From NCBI RefSeq assembly GCF_000746275.1, contig NZ_JQKX01000021.1:62001-126000 (forward strand): DNA of 64,000 nucleotides, read 5' to 3'. Below, piece after piece: positions 53,304-62,267 of this stretch. A model generated the notes under the pieces. That model had not been told where the DNA came from. It did no database searches and worked only from the letters and a program-made list of their open reading frames with translations. How positions within the stretch are numbered: the first letter of the stretch is position 1; each line of letters opens with the position of its first letter. Source of the DNA: Thermopetrobacter sp. TC1 (GTDB taxonomy: Bacteria; Pseudomonadota; Alphaproteobacteria; Rhizobiales; Aestuariivirgaceae). The position numbers and the translations under genes were made by a program.

Positions 53304-55328
53304 TCAGCCTTCGCGCGCCAGCCGCCGCGCCCTGCGCGCCTGAGCCCGGCGCATGAGCGCCACGATGACGGCGATGATCGCCACGATGATGGCAACCCCG
53401 GCGATGTTCACGGCCTTCAGCCACAGGCCAAGGCGCTCGATATCGCGCACCAGGGCGCGCTGCACATCACGCAGGGCGCGCCTAAGCTTGAGGATCTCCG
53501 CCCGCACCTTGAGGATGAGCTCGCGATCCTCCTCGGAGATCACCACCCGGTTGCCTTCCACGCGCGCGGTGATGGAGCTCAAGCGCTTCTCGGCATCCTT
53601 GAGCTTCTCCTGCAGCTCCTTCTCACGCTGACGGAACTTCTGCTCGGCCTGACGGCGGATGGCCTCCACGCGCTCGAAGGGGCGCTTTTTCAGGCTGCGC
53701 CCGCGCAGGCCCGACAGAGCCGCACCGCCGGTCATCTGCTCCAGCGCGTTCAGAAGCAGCGTGGCGTTGTCTGCAGCGGGCAAGATCAGGGTCTTACCCG
53801 GCGAAAGCTCCCGGCGCTGGGCCCAGAAGCGATCACTGAGCAGATCGGAATCGGCAATGACCAGCAGGTTGACCCGCCCCTTATCGCGCAGGCCGGAATC
53901 GTTTTGGGCCTTGGCTTTTTGAGGCGCCTTTTCAGCCGTCTTTTCCGGCGTCTTTCCGTCAGGGCCGGCCGTCTTGCCCGCCTGTTCCGCCTTCTTGTCC
54001 GCCTTTTTCGCACCGTCCTTTTCGGCAAAGGCCGAGACGGCCTCACCAGTGATGCGGGCGGCCAGCACCGCGGGCTTGCCGGAGGGCTTGTAAGCCGCCA
54101 GAAGCTCCACGGGATTGGGCACCGCCAGCTTGTCGGTGTCAAAAAGCATGGTCTTTGGCGTGGAGCGGATGAGGGGCGTGAAGGTCACCTTCGCATCCTT
54201 CGCCTTTTCCAGCGCACCGACGGAACCGGCCAGAACGAGGTTGACGTTGGTGAACAGCGGATCGTCCGGCTTGACAAAGGTCTTGCGCTCAAGCTGCAGC
54301 CAGACGAGATAGCTGCCCACCTGTTCGCGCCCGCCGAAACGGAAGACCACGCGCCGGGCCAGCTCGATATCGCCGACCACGCGCTTGAGCTTCAGCGACA
54401 CGCCCCAGCTCTTCAGCATGCGCACGATGTCGTCATCCTCGCGCAGCACGCTGTTGTCGATGAGATCGGGAATGGTGGCGGAGGCTTCGTTCCAGGGATC
54501 GGCAAAGACGATGACCGGCTTGCCGGATAGTGCGAAATCATCCACCGCCCGGGCAAGGTCCTCGTTCATCTTCACCGGCGTGGCGATGATGAGGGCATCG
54601 AGCGGCGGCAGGTCCTTCGCATCCTTTTCAATGGGGCGCACATCAAAGAATTCGCGCAGCTGCAGCATCATCGCCCATTCCTTGCGCGCGCCCCGGAAAG
54701 GATCCATGCCGCCGAAGGCGGGCAAGGCGGTGAGCACGCCGACGACCTTGCGGCGCGGGTTGTTCAGTTTGTGCACCAGGCGGGTGAGATCATATTCCAG
54801 GCGGCTGGCCCGCTCGGCGGAGAGGAAGGGAATGACCTCCTGCTGATCGGTCATGTTCTCGCCGATGATGCCGAACCAGGCATTGCGCCCGTCACCCAGC
54901 GGAATGGCCTGCAGGCCGGCGGCAATGGCCCGGTCCTCCTCCGGCGAGAAGGGTTCGGGATCTACAAGCTCCACCCGCAGCTTGCCGCCGGAGAGATCGG
55001 CATACTGACGCAGCAGCGCCTGCACCCGCGCACCGAATTCGGCATAAAGCGGCGCCTTTTCGGCCAGGATCTTGGAGAAATAGAAACGGATGGTGATCGG
55101 CTCCTCAATGCGCGCCAGCTCCTTGCGGGTGACGTCGGAAATGGTGAACAGCCGCTCCTCGGTGAAATCGGCGCGCCAGATGCGCAGCATCTGCGAGGCG
55201 AACAGGTTCACTCCCGCTAAAGCCACGAAGGCGAGCACAACAGCAATGAGGGCGCGCGCCCTGTCGCTCAAGCCCCTGCTTTCGGGCAGCTGCGGTGTTG
55301 CGCGGTCGGTTTCGGTATTCTTCGGCAT
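53304..55328 (-). CDS. GldG-like ABC transporter auxiliary protein
   Basis: A 674-residue membrane protein. One TM near residue 26-48 (ALIAVVLAFVALAGVNLFASQML), then an extracytoplasmic ABC_transp_aux domain (EEPITIRFYFSK, AEFGARVQALLRQYADLSGGKLRVELVDPEPF, and PALDALIIATP-like strands), a Lys/Ala-rich insertion (about 420-480), a coiled coil (about 565-630, QAEQKFRQREKELQEKL) and a second TM near the C-terminus. This is the layout of GldG family proteins. It lies between the GldF permease and DUF4340 genes. The substrate is unknown; gliding motility should not be inferred. Confidence 0.88.
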   Translation of the reverse strand: MPKNTETDRATPQLPESRGLSDRARALIAVVLAFVALAGVNLFASQMLRIWRADFTEERLFTISDVTRKELARIEEPITIRFYFSKILAEKAPLYAEFGARVQALLRQYADLSGGKLRVELVDPEPFSPEEDRAIAAGLQAIPLGDGRNAWFGIIGENMTDQQEVIPFLSAERASRLEYDLTRLVHKLNNPRRKVVGVLTALPAFGGMDPFRGARKEWAMMLQLREFFDVRPIEKDAKDLPPLDALIIATPVKMNEDLARAVDDFALSGKPVIVFADPWNEASATIPDLIDNSVLREDDDIVRMLKSWGVSLKLKRVVGDIELARRVVFRFGGREQVGSYLVWLQLERKTFVKPDDPLFTNVNLVLAGSVGALEKAKDAKVTFTPLIRSTPKTMLFDTDKLAVPNPVELLAAYKPSGKPAVLAARITGEAVSAFAEKDGAKKADKKAEQAGKTAGPDGKTPEKTAEKAPQKAKAQNDSGLRDKGRVNLLVIADSDLLSDRFWAQRRELSPGKTLILPAADNATLLLNALEQMTGGAALSGLRGRSLKKRPFERVEAIRRQAEQKFRQREKELQEKLKDAEKRLSSITARVEGNRVVISEEDRELILKVRAEILKLRRALRDVQRALVRDIERLGLWLKAVNIAGVAIIVAIIAVIVALMRRAQARRARRLAREG

Positions 55329-55335
55329 GGCGCTG

Positions 55336-56073
55336 TCAGTCCGCCTTCTTCAGTTCCACAACGATCACGTTCACGAAGAGCCAGAACAGGATCATGCTGA
55401 CCCAGTAGACGACATCGGAGAGCACCACCACGCCGCGGTTGATGGAGGCAAAATGCGTCATGGCCGATAACGCGGCGATGGCATCCACTGCCGCCTGCGG
55501 CAGCACTGCCCGCGCCGCGTCGAGCACGATGGGCGTGCCGGCGGTGAGGAAGATGAAAATGAGAAGCGCGGCAAGGATGAAGGCAATGACCTGATTGCGG
55601 GTAATGGCCGAGGCGGCCGCGCCCATGGCCAGAAACACACCGGCAGTGGCCCAGGAGCCGAGATAGCTGATGGCGATGACGGCGTTGTCCGGCTCGCCCA
55701 GCCAGTTGACCGTGATCCACAGCGTCATGGTGGCCACCAGCGCCAGCCCCATGAACAGCCAGCCGGCCAGCCACTTGGCAATTACCGCCGTGGTGGTGGT
55801 CAGCGGCAGGGTCATGAGCAGCTCAATGGTGCCGGTGCGCCGCTCCTCCGCCCACAGGCGCATGGAAATGGCCGGGGCCAGCACCAGAAACAGCCAGGGC
55901 AGATACTGGAAGAAGGGGATGAGATCGGCAATACCGCGCTCGTAGAAAACGCCGATCTGAAAGGTGAAGACACCGGCAAGCGCGGCGAAGATGACCACGA
56001 AGACATAGGCGATGGGTGTTGCGAAATAGGCCGTGAATTCCCGCTTCACCAGGGGCCAGAGTGCTTGCATCAT
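55336..56073 (-). CDS. ABC-2 type permease, GldF-like
   Basis: A 245-residue permease with six hydrophobic helices. KREFTAYFATPIAYVFVVIF at the start, RLWAEERRTGTIELLMTLPLT in the middle and a TAGTPIVLD loop are typical of GldF/NosY-like ABC-2 permeases. Start is ATG 56073 or the adjacent ATG 56070, with GGGGAGG upstream inside the ATPase gene. The gap to the ATPase stop is essentially zero, and gldG follows after 7 bases. Confidence 0.88.
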   Translation of the reverse strand: MMQALWPLVKREFTAYFATPIAYVFVVIFAALAGVFTFQIGVFYERGIADLIPFFQYLPWLFLVLAPAISMRLWAEERRTGTIELLMTLPLTTTTAVIAKWLAGWLFMGLALVATMTLWITVNWLGEPDNAVIAISYLGSWATAGVFLAMGAAASAITRNQVIAFILAALLIFIFLTAGTPIVLDAARAVLPQAAVDAIAALSAMTHFASINRGVVVLSDVVYWVSMILFWLFVNVIVVELKKAD

Positions 56074-56074
56074 C

Positions 56075-56884
56075 TCACGCCTCCCCTGCCGTTTCCTTCT
56101 CCGCCTCCGCTGCGGCTTGCGCCGCATCCCCTGCCCGGGGCTGGTTCTTGTCCTCCCCGCCCAGGGTGAGATGGCGGAAGGCCGCCTCCAGCGAAGGCGT
56201 ATCGCCCGGGGCCATGGCGGCGATCTCCTCTGCGGTGCCGTCGGCGATGATGCGGCCGCGGGCAATGATGACGGCGCGGGTGCAGACGGCGGGCACCTCC
56301 TCCAGAATGTGGGTGGAGACGATGATGGCCGAATCCCTGGCCATCTCGCGGATGAGCTGCCGCACCTGATGCTTCTGGTTGGGATCGAGACCGTCGGTGG
56401 GCTCATCGAGAATGAGCACGTCCGGCTCATGCAAAATCGCCTGGGCCAGACCGACGCGGCGGCGATAGCCCTTGGAGAGGGTCTCGATGGTCTGTCCCCA
56501 CACGCTTTCCAGGCGCGTGCGCTCCACCACCTTGTCCAGCGCCTGCCGCAGGGCCGCGCCCTTCAGGCCGCGCACCTCGCCGATGAATTTCAGAAAGCCC
56601 TTGACCGTCATCTCGCCATAGGCGGGCGCGCCTTCCGGGAGATAGCCGAGATGGCGGCGGGCGCCGACGGGATCAAGCTGCACATCAATGTCGCAGATCA
56701 GCGCCCGGCCGGCATCGGGCCTGAGAAAGCCCGTGGCCATTTTCATGGTCGTGGACTTGCCTGCGCCATTCGGGCCCAGAAAGCCCAGGACCTCGCCCTT
56801 CTCCACGGAAAGGGAAACCCCTTTCACGGCATGAATGGCGCGAAAGCGCTTGTGCAGATTCTCGAGCCGCAGCGAAGCCGGCAT
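56075..56884 (-). CDS. ABC transporter ATPase, GldA-like
   Basis: A 269-residue nucleotide-binding protein. Walker A GPNGAGKSTTMKM, Q-loop region GYLPEGAPAYGEMTV, signature LSKGYRRRVGLAQA, Walker B VLILDEPTDGLDPNQ and the switch His in STHIL are all intact. The GYLPE...Y-EMTV segment is characteristic of the GldA/NatA-type exporters. First gene of the four-gene unit. A C-terminal ~35-residue Ala/Glu-rich tail follows the domain. Confidence 0.93.
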   Translation of the reverse strand: MPASLRLENLHKRFRAIHAVKGVSLSVEKGEVLGFLGPNGAGKSTTMKMATGFLRPDAGRALICDIDVQLDPVGARRHLGYLPEGAPAYGEMTVKGFLKFIGEVRGLKGAALRQALDKVVERTRLESVWGQTIETLSKGYRRRVGLAQAILHEPDVLILDEPTDGLDPNQKHQVRQLIREMARDSAIIVSTHILEEVPAVCTRAVIIARGRIIADGTAEEIAAMAPGDTPSLEAAFRHLTLGGEDKNQPRAGDAAQAAAEAEKETAGEA

Positions 56885-57050
56885 GGTCGATCCGTCCCTG
56901 ATCCTAGGCGTTTCGTGACATCTCTCTTGGAACGCGCCACCGACAACGGGCGGCTGAAGAGTGTCAAAAAGACGTGAGCGAACAGACGCTTGAGACTGGC
57001 TCTTTCATAGTGATCCCGTCTGACAAACTCAAGTGAAGAGCTTTTCATGC

Positions 57051-57080
57051 ATCATCCGGCATGATCCGGCATGATCCGGC
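57051..57080. repeat. Three 10-bp tandem units (ATGATCCGGC)
   Basis: Units at 57051, 57061 and 57071; the first differs by one base (ATCATCCGGC). A partial fourth follows. It lies in the spacer between gldA and the cytochrome gene. Confidence 0.8.
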
Positions 57081-57130
57081 ATGCACGCATGCCTCCTTTC
57101 AGCCCGTCTCGCCCTTCTGCCCGCTTCAGG

Positions 57131-57493
57131 TCACTTGCCGCCGGAAGTGCGCAGTTCATGGAAAAAGGCGATGATATTGGCAATATCTCGCTTGGAGAGG
57201 ATGATGCCCTGCATCGGCCAGTGCGGCTGGCTCAAGAATCGGGCAATGGCGGCATCGGAATATCGGGAAGGATTGGCGGCGATGTCGGAAAACGGCGGCG
57301 CCTTCACCGCGGGCTGCAGCTTATCCGGCGGAAAGCCCGGCACCAGATGACAGCGTGTGCACAGTTCGGCGATGAGCGGCCTGGCCTTGCGCGCATCGCC
57401 CACACCGATACCCGACTCCTCATTTGCCGCATGCGCTACGCTGAGCGGCGTCAGCATCAGCATGAAGGCGAGTGCGATTCCCGACATGCGCAT
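57131..57493 (-). CDS. Small periplasmic class I cytochrome c
   Basis: A 120-residue protein with a signal peptide (about 1-22, cleavage after AHA), a single haem-binding CTRCH (Cys45, Cys48, His49) and a plausible axial Met94 in HWPMQG. DIANIIAFFHELR forms the usual C-terminal helix. Likely a small soluble electron carrier. It is the only gene in its transcript; neighbours give no oxidase or dehydrogenase partner. Confidence 0.85.
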   Translation of the reverse strand: MRMSGIALAFMLMLTPLSVAHAANEESGIGVGDARKARPLIAELCTRCHLVPGFPPDKLQPAVKAPPFSDIAANPSRYSDAAIARFLSQPHWPMQGIILSKRDIANIIAFFHELRTSGGK

Positions 57494-57704
57494 GGCTCAA
57501 GGCTCCCTGGATGATTTTCCGATCCTTGCAGGCGAAGATGCGCCGCCCCTTACCCAATTCCACGAAGCGGCATGCGCGGGCAGCTTGGCGCATGTGCCCC
57601 GTTTTCGGACATGACTTGCATCAAGGCGGCGGCTATCTTTTCGGCGCAGAGATGGAGATCATCGGATGAAAGATCAAGTCCGTCCGCGTTTCGGGAGCAG
57701 TTTC

Positions 57705-58466
57705 ATGAAGACGAAGGCTTTGCGCAAGACCACATCCGCCCTGCTCGGTTCTCTGGCCCTGATGCTGAGCGCCGCATCGGCGCTCTCCGCGGAAGATACG
57801 ATGGAGGCCATGGAGGAGTTGGCGTTTGACATCGTCGGCTTCAACGGGCGCGGCCTCTATTACGGGATTGAGGAATTCGGCTTTGACGCCAAAGGGCGGC
57901 CGATGGCGAACATTCGCATCTATGATCTGCGCAAGGATGCGGAAATCGACCGTTCGCCGATTTCTTATGTGGAACAGGAGAAGATCCCGGAAGGCGTGAC
58001 GAAGGCACAGGCCATCGACCGCGCCCGCCGCGGTGTTTATCGCAAGGCGCAGCGGATCATCCGCTTTCTCTCGCTCGTGCCGCGCGGACACATCATCTAC
58101 GCCAAGAAGGGCGAGCGCCCCAAGGCGCTGCAGGTGGCCACACCGCCGCTTTCCGGAATGATCACCGTGGAGACCTTTCCCCTGCCCTCAGAGCGCTGCA
58201 AGGGGATTGAGACCAAGGGCCTGCGCGTGAAAATCACGCGCATGGACGGCGAGGAGCTCCTGCATGAGGACAAGAGCCTGGGCAAGGACCGCGGCTGTCC
58301 GGTCGACTATTTCGTCCGCGCCGCCAATGTCTATGAGCCCTATGCCGATTCCGTGGCCCTCGCCGTCGTTCTCGGCGCGCTCCAGCCCAAGGGACAAAAG
58401 CCGCAGGTACACAATACCGTCATCGGCCATGTGTGGATCCGCGGCATGAAAAAGCCGATGCAGTGA
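57705..58466 (+). CDS. DUF2259 family predicted secreted protein
   Basis: A 253-residue exported protein. The signal peptide (about 1-29, LLGSLALMLSAASALSA) follows a basic start. IVGFNGRGLYYGIEEFGFD and the ANIRIYDLRKD strand fit DUF2259, and the end (YADSVALAVVL...GHVWIRGM) fits its C-terminus. Cys in ERCKGIE and RGCPVDY may form a disulfide. Function unknown. ATG 57705 with GGGAG at 7 bases fits the signal better than ATG 57666. Confidence 0.75.
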   Translation: MKTKALRKTTSALLGSLALMLSAASALSAEDTMEAMEELAFDIVGFNGRGLYYGIEEFGFDAKGRPMANIRIYDLRKDAEIDRSPISYVEQEKIPEGVTKAQAIDRARRGVYRKAQRIIRFLSLVPRGHIIYAKKGERPKALQVATPPLSGMITVETFPLPSERCKGIETKGLRVKITRMDGEELLHEDKSLGKDRGCPVDYFVRAANVYEPYADSVALAVVLGALQPKGQKPQVHNTVIGHVWIRGMKKPMQ

Positions 58467-59044
58467 AGCTGACCGCCATTTTGGCGGCCGTGTCTCTTTC
58501 ATCGCCCCCTCAAGCAATGCGGCCGATCATCCCGGCCGCGTAAGGACGCATGCATGAAGTATGAATGAGGCCATTGCCACCCGGCGCCGTTAAGCGGTGT
58601 GGATATGATTCGCCTGTAGCCTGCATCTCCTTGCACCGCAGTGATGTTCTGTTGCTACCAATGCGTGTCGGGCGCGTGCATGCCATCCAAATTTGGCCAA
58701 AATTCTTTACCATTTCATGGAAAAGCGGCTGCGTTCCTGTGGACACCGGCGGGCACACGGGCGATCCCGACGAAGGAATGACGGCTTGCGCGGGCTTTTT
58801 CACTCGCAAACATCGAAAAAATCGCATATAAAGATATGCGTTAAGTCAGAATGTTTTACAATGAAGGTTGCGACGATTTGCCTCTTGCAGTCATGGCGTG
58901 TGCCTCTTATGCCCATGCCGCCCTTCGGCAAGAGGTTTGGGAGTCGGGAAACGGGGCGATGCTTTCAGGAGGGACGTTGTGAGCATCGCCATTGAGTTGG
59001 GATGAGAACGCCAACAGGCCCGGCGCGCTTGGCGTGCGGGGCCC
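58467..59044. other. 578-bp intergenic region before the ArsR-type regulator
   Basis: No gene seen. A weak hairpin CCGCCA/TGGCGG (58480-58494 region) may end the DUF2259 transcript. The right half is AT-richer and carries the 18-bp palindrome at 58823-58840. About 200 bases of probable leader separate the palindrome from the regulator gene. Confidence 0.5.
58823..58840. promoter_or_regulatory. 18-bp palindrome, candidate ArsR-family operator
   Basis: CGCATAT (58823-58829) and ATATGCG (58834-58840) flank AAAG. The AT-rich centre contains a TATAAAG element that could be a -10 box, so a bound repressor would block the promoter. Dyads of this size are typical operators of ArsR-family dimers; the assignment to the adjacent regulator is inference. 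Confidence 0.5.
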
Positions 59045-59461
59045 ATGAAAACAGGCTCTGGAAAGACAATGGCTACGGCAACGACAAACGCTTCCGCTCC
59101 CGCTGTCATCGGATCAGAAAGCGCCGCCCGTCCGGAGGCGGTTTCGGTAAAGGATCTGCTCAAGGATGCCAAGCGCGCCAGCGAGATCCTCAAGGCCATG
59201 GCGCATGAAGGGCGTCTGATCATCCTCTGCACCCTGTATGAGGGAGACAAGTCCGTCTCCGAGCTCGAATCGATCCTCGAGCTGCGCCAGCCCGCCGTTT
59301 CGCAGCAGCTGGCCCGCCTGCGCGGTGACAAGCTGGTGACCACCCGGCGCGAAGGCAAGATGATCTACTATTCCATCGCCGATGAGGATGTGCGCGCCAT
59401 CATTGCCTTCCTCTGCGATCTGTTCAAGAATAAGCAAAAACGCCGCAACGCCGCGCACTGA
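59045..59461 (+). CDS. ArsR family transcriptional regulator (BigR/SqrR-like)
   Basis: A 138-residue winged-helix repressor. The core runs from about residue 42: AMAHEGRLIILCTLYEGDKSV, recognition helix RQPAVSQQLARLR, wing LVTTRREGKMIYYSI. Two Cys, Cys62 and Cys124, recall the sulfide/persulfide sensors BigR, SqrR and YgaV, whose second Cys lies about four residues later; position 128 is Lys here. The adjacent sulfur transporter supports a sulfur-sensing role. Start may instead be ATG 59069 (GGAAAG upstream). Confidence 0.85.
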   Translation: MKTGSGKTMATATTNASAPAVIGSESAARPEAVSVKDLLKDAKRASEILKAMAHEGRLIILCTLYEGDKSVSELESILELRQPAVSQQLARLRGDKLVTTRREGKMIYYSIADEDVRAIIAFLCDLFKNKQKRRNAAH

Positions 59462-59678
59462 GGCGAAAGGCAAGCCTGACCCTTGTGGGTTTCATGGCGC
59501 CTGAAAACGGCGCGTGACAGGCCTTTTGCCATGGTGGTTTCGCCCGGCGAACAGGGAGCGGAAAGGCTCATGTTTTGTGCCTTCATCCGCGCTCTGTTAT
59601 GGTTCGTTGGAGCAGGCCTGCCTTTTGGTTTCAAGCGCGCGGCCCGGCGGCATCAAGGAGGAAGGCAGGAAGGGCCCC

Positions 59679-60782
59679 GTGCTTGAGGATCATTCGGCTG
59701 AGCTGATCATCACCCTGCTCGGATTTCTGGGCGGCGTCATTCTCGGGTTTGCCGCACGCACGGCGCAGTTCTGCACGCTCGGCGCTATTGAGGAATGCTA
59801 TTATGGCTCGGAGCGCACGCGGCTGCGCACATGGCTGCTTGCCATCGGCGTGGCGGTGGCGCTGACGCAGTTTCTGCACATTGCCGGCCTGGTGGATCTT
59901 TCCCGCTCCTTCCGGCTGGGATCGCAAATTCCCTGGTTCGGCGCCATTTTTGGCGGCGTGCTGTTCGGCTTCGGCATGGCGTTGGTTGGCACCTGTGCCT
60001 TTGGCATGCTGGTGCGTCTGGGCGGCGGAGACATGCGCGCGCTCATTTCCACGCTGACGGTGGGCATCGTCGGCTTCATGACCATGAGCGGCATCTTCGC
60101 CCGCTGGCGTCTGGAATATGTGGATTCCATCGCCATTGAACTGCCGCCGCTGTCGCGACAGGGGCTCAACGACCTGCTCTTTGGCCCCTCCCTGCAGGGG
60201 CGCATTCTGGTGACCGTCGCGGTTGTGCTCGCCACCGCCGGCTGGGCCCTGTCGCGCCGGCGCTATCGCCGAAACATCGTGCAGGTGCTCGCCGGCATCG
60301 CCATCGGCGCCACCATCGCCTGGGGCTGGTTTATCACCTCCACCTTCGGGCAGGATCAGTTCTATCCACATCAGCCGGAATCCTACAGCTTCGTGCGGCC
60401 GATCGGGCAGGCACTGCTGTGGTTGATGACGGCTTCGGGCTCCTCCGCCTCCTTTCTCATCGGCGGCGTGTTCGGCGTGCCGGCCGGTGCGTTTCTCGCC
60501 GCCTGGCGCAAGGGCGAGGTGCACTGGGAAGCCTTCGATGATGCGCGCGAGATGCGCCGGCATCTGGCGGGCTCGGCCCTGATGGGCGCAGGCGGAATCA
60601 TGGCGCTGGGCTGCACCATCGGCCAGGGCATGACCGGCATCGCCGCCCTTTCGCTCACCTCCTTCATCGCGCTGGCGGGAATCGTCATCGGCGCCCTGAT
60701 CGGCATTCGCTATCTGGTGGAAGGCCACATTCCCGATCTCTGCCGCCTGGTCTCCCGCCTCTTTCCGCCGCGGGAATCCTGA
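59679..60782 (+). CDS. YeeE/YedE family sulfur (thiosulfate) transporter
   Basis: A 367-residue membrane protein with about nine or ten helices. Three pore Cys motifs occur in order: RTAQFCTLGA (Cys32), VGTCAFGM (Cys106) and LGCTIGQG (Cys312), as in thiosulfate-importing YeeE proteins. GTG 59679 has AGGAGGAAGG upstream; in-frame codons back to 59514 lack family features. It follows the ArsR gene by about 217 bases and is its likely target. No TusA/YeeD gene is adjacent. Confidence 0.88.
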   Translation: MLEDHSAELIITLLGFLGGVILGFAARTAQFCTLGAIEECYYGSERTRLRTWLLAIGVAVALTQFLHIAGLVDLSRSFRLGSQIPWFGAIFGGVLFGFGMALVGTCAFGMLVRLGGGDMRALISTLTVGIVGFMTMSGIFARWRLEYVDSIAIELPPLSRQGLNDLLFGPSLQGRILVTVAVVLATAGWALSRRRYRRNIVQVLAGIAIGATIAWGWFITSTFGQDQFYPHQPESYSFVRPIGQALLWLMTASGSSASFLIGGVFGVPAGAFLAAWRKGEVHWEAFDDAREMRRHLAGSALMGAGGIMALGCTIGQGMTGIAALSLTSFIALAGIVIGALIGIRYLVEGHIPDLCRLVSRLFPPRES

Positions 60783-60943
60783 TCTCATCATCACATCAGC
60801 AAACAGAGCGCTCAATTCCGCATGGCGCGCATACCTTGCTTCATCACGCGCAAGGGATGATTCACCAACAAGGCGCAAAGATACCAAAAACAACCGTTGA
60901 TTAAGGCTTGTGCGGCACACTCCATGGTCAGGGAGTGTGTGTC

Positions 60944-61630
60944 ATGCGCAAGCAGTTGTTGACGCGTATCTGGTTCGGAGTCTTGAGCGCCGCATGTCTC
61001 TCCGCCGCCTTACCGGCGCATGCGGATGAGGGAGCGAATGCGCAACTGTCCCTGGCCAGGGCGGGACTGCGCCAGGCCCTGCGTATGGGACAGCAGGGGG
61101 CCGATCTTGCCTGCATGAGCCTGGCGCTCTATCACGAGGCGCGTGGCGAGCCACTGGAAGGTCAGGTGGCGGTGGCGGCCACCATTCTCAACCGTGTGGC
61201 CTCACGCGCCTATCCGGACAGCATCTGCGGCGTTGTCTTCGAGAATGCGAAGGCCTTCAATGCCTGTCAGTTTACCTTCGCCTGCGACGGACGCAGCGAC
61301 ATGCCGGGCAACCCTGTGGTGTTCGCCCGCATGGTGCGGCTTTCCGCACGGATCTTGAGTGTGGCGCGCACCCCCGCGGCCCAGAGCCGCACCGATGCCG
61401 AACGACAGAAGATCCGCCGCATTCTCAGGCGCTTCATCCTGGCCACCCACTATCACCGCCATGATGTCTATCCCTCCTGGTCGCGGCGGATGGGGCGCAT
61501 CGCGCGCGTGGGCAATCACGTCTTCTTCCGCTCGCTGCGGGTTTTGCGGCTGATTCCGGACACGACCCGGCATGACAATGTGCGCGTGCTCTTCTCCGTG
61601 GATGAACGCCTCGCCGGCCTGCAGCTGTAA
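60944..61630 (+). CDS. Cell wall hydrolase, SleB (Hydrolase_2) family
   Basis: A 228-residue exported protein. Signal peptide about 1-27 (cleavage after AHA). The hydrolase domain covers about 55-140: LACMSLALYHEARGE carries the catalytic Glu, followed by LEGQVAVAATILNRV, SICGVVFE and ACQFTFACDG with paired Cys. SleB-type enzymes cut peptidoglycan as lytic transglycosylases. In alphaproteobacteria they probably act in wall remodelling. ATG 60944 with GGGAG at 8 bases. Confidence 0.88.
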   Translation: MRKQLLTRIWFGVLSAACLSAALPAHADEGANAQLSLARAGLRQALRMGQQGADLACMSLALYHEARGEPLEGQVAVAATILNRVASRAYPDSICGVVFENAKAFNACQFTFACDGRSDMPGNPVVFARMVRLSARILSVARTPAAQSRTDAERQKIRRILRRFILATHYHRHDVYPSWSRRMGRIARVGNHVFFRSLRVLRLIPDTTRHDNVRVLFSVDERLAGLQL

Positions 61631-61691
61631 GGCCCTGTTCCTTATCTCGCTGATGCCGCGGTGCGTATAATGGCTTAACGCGCCTGGCCTT

Positions 61692-62156
61692 TCAGCGGCG
61701 CTCGGCGAAAAAGGCGCGCAAAAGGGCGCTGGCCTCTTCCGCGCCTATGCCTTCATAGATTTCCGGCACATGATGACACGAAGGTGCGGAAAAGATGCGG
61801 GCGCCATGATAGACGCCCCCCATCTTCGGGTCTTCGGCCGCGAAATAGAGCCTGCGGATGCGGGCAAAGGAGATGGCCTGTGCGCACATGGGGCAAGGCT
61901 CCAGCGTGACATAGAGGTCACAGCCGACAAGGCGCTCGCTTTGCAGACGCCGGCAGGCTTCGCGAATGGCAAGCATTTCGGCATGGGCGGTGGGGTCTTT
62001 CTCTTCGCGCGTGCGGTTCGAGGCCACGGCCAGCACCGTGCCATCCGGCGCGGTCAGCACCGCCCCCACCGGCACCTCGCCTCGTTGGGCGGCGGCTTTC
62101 GCCTGTTCCAGCGCCAGGCGCATGGGTTCCGGCAGGGGAAACATCGGCCCGCTCAT
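61692..62156 (-). CDS. tadA: tRNA(adenosine(34)) deaminase
   Basis: A 154-residue zinc deaminase that converts A34 to inosine in tRNA(Arg). The zinc/catalytic motif is HAE (His58, Glu60) and PCPMC (Cys88, Cys91). EVPVGAVL and NRTREEKDPTAHAEMLAI are conserved. ATG 62156 (MSGPMF) is chosen; ATG 62183 would add nine residues. Convergent with the SleB gene and divergent from rluB, as is usual for tadA-rluB-rsmD in alphaproteobacteria. Confidence 0.94.
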   Translation of the reverse strand: MSGPMFPLPEPMRLALEQAKAAAQRGEVPVGAVLTAPDGTVLAVASNRTREEKDPTAHAEMLAIREACRRLQSERLVGCDLYVTLEPCPMCAQAISFARIRRLYFAAEDPKMGGVYHGARIFSAPSCHHVPEIYEGIGAEEASALLRAFFAERR

Positions 62157-62267
62157 AGGTCTTTTTAATCCCTTCACCATCATGATTGCATTCGCCGCCT
62201 ATGCCGGAAAGGCAGGATGCACCAAAGGCTCTTGCTCCCGCAGCACAACGCGCCTACCTCATGGGGC

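Noticed and set aside
52170-54530. 786-codon plus-strand open frame over the DUF4340 and GldG genes
   Set aside because: Antisense to two genes that belong to a recognisable cassette; high GC leaves few stop codons by chance.
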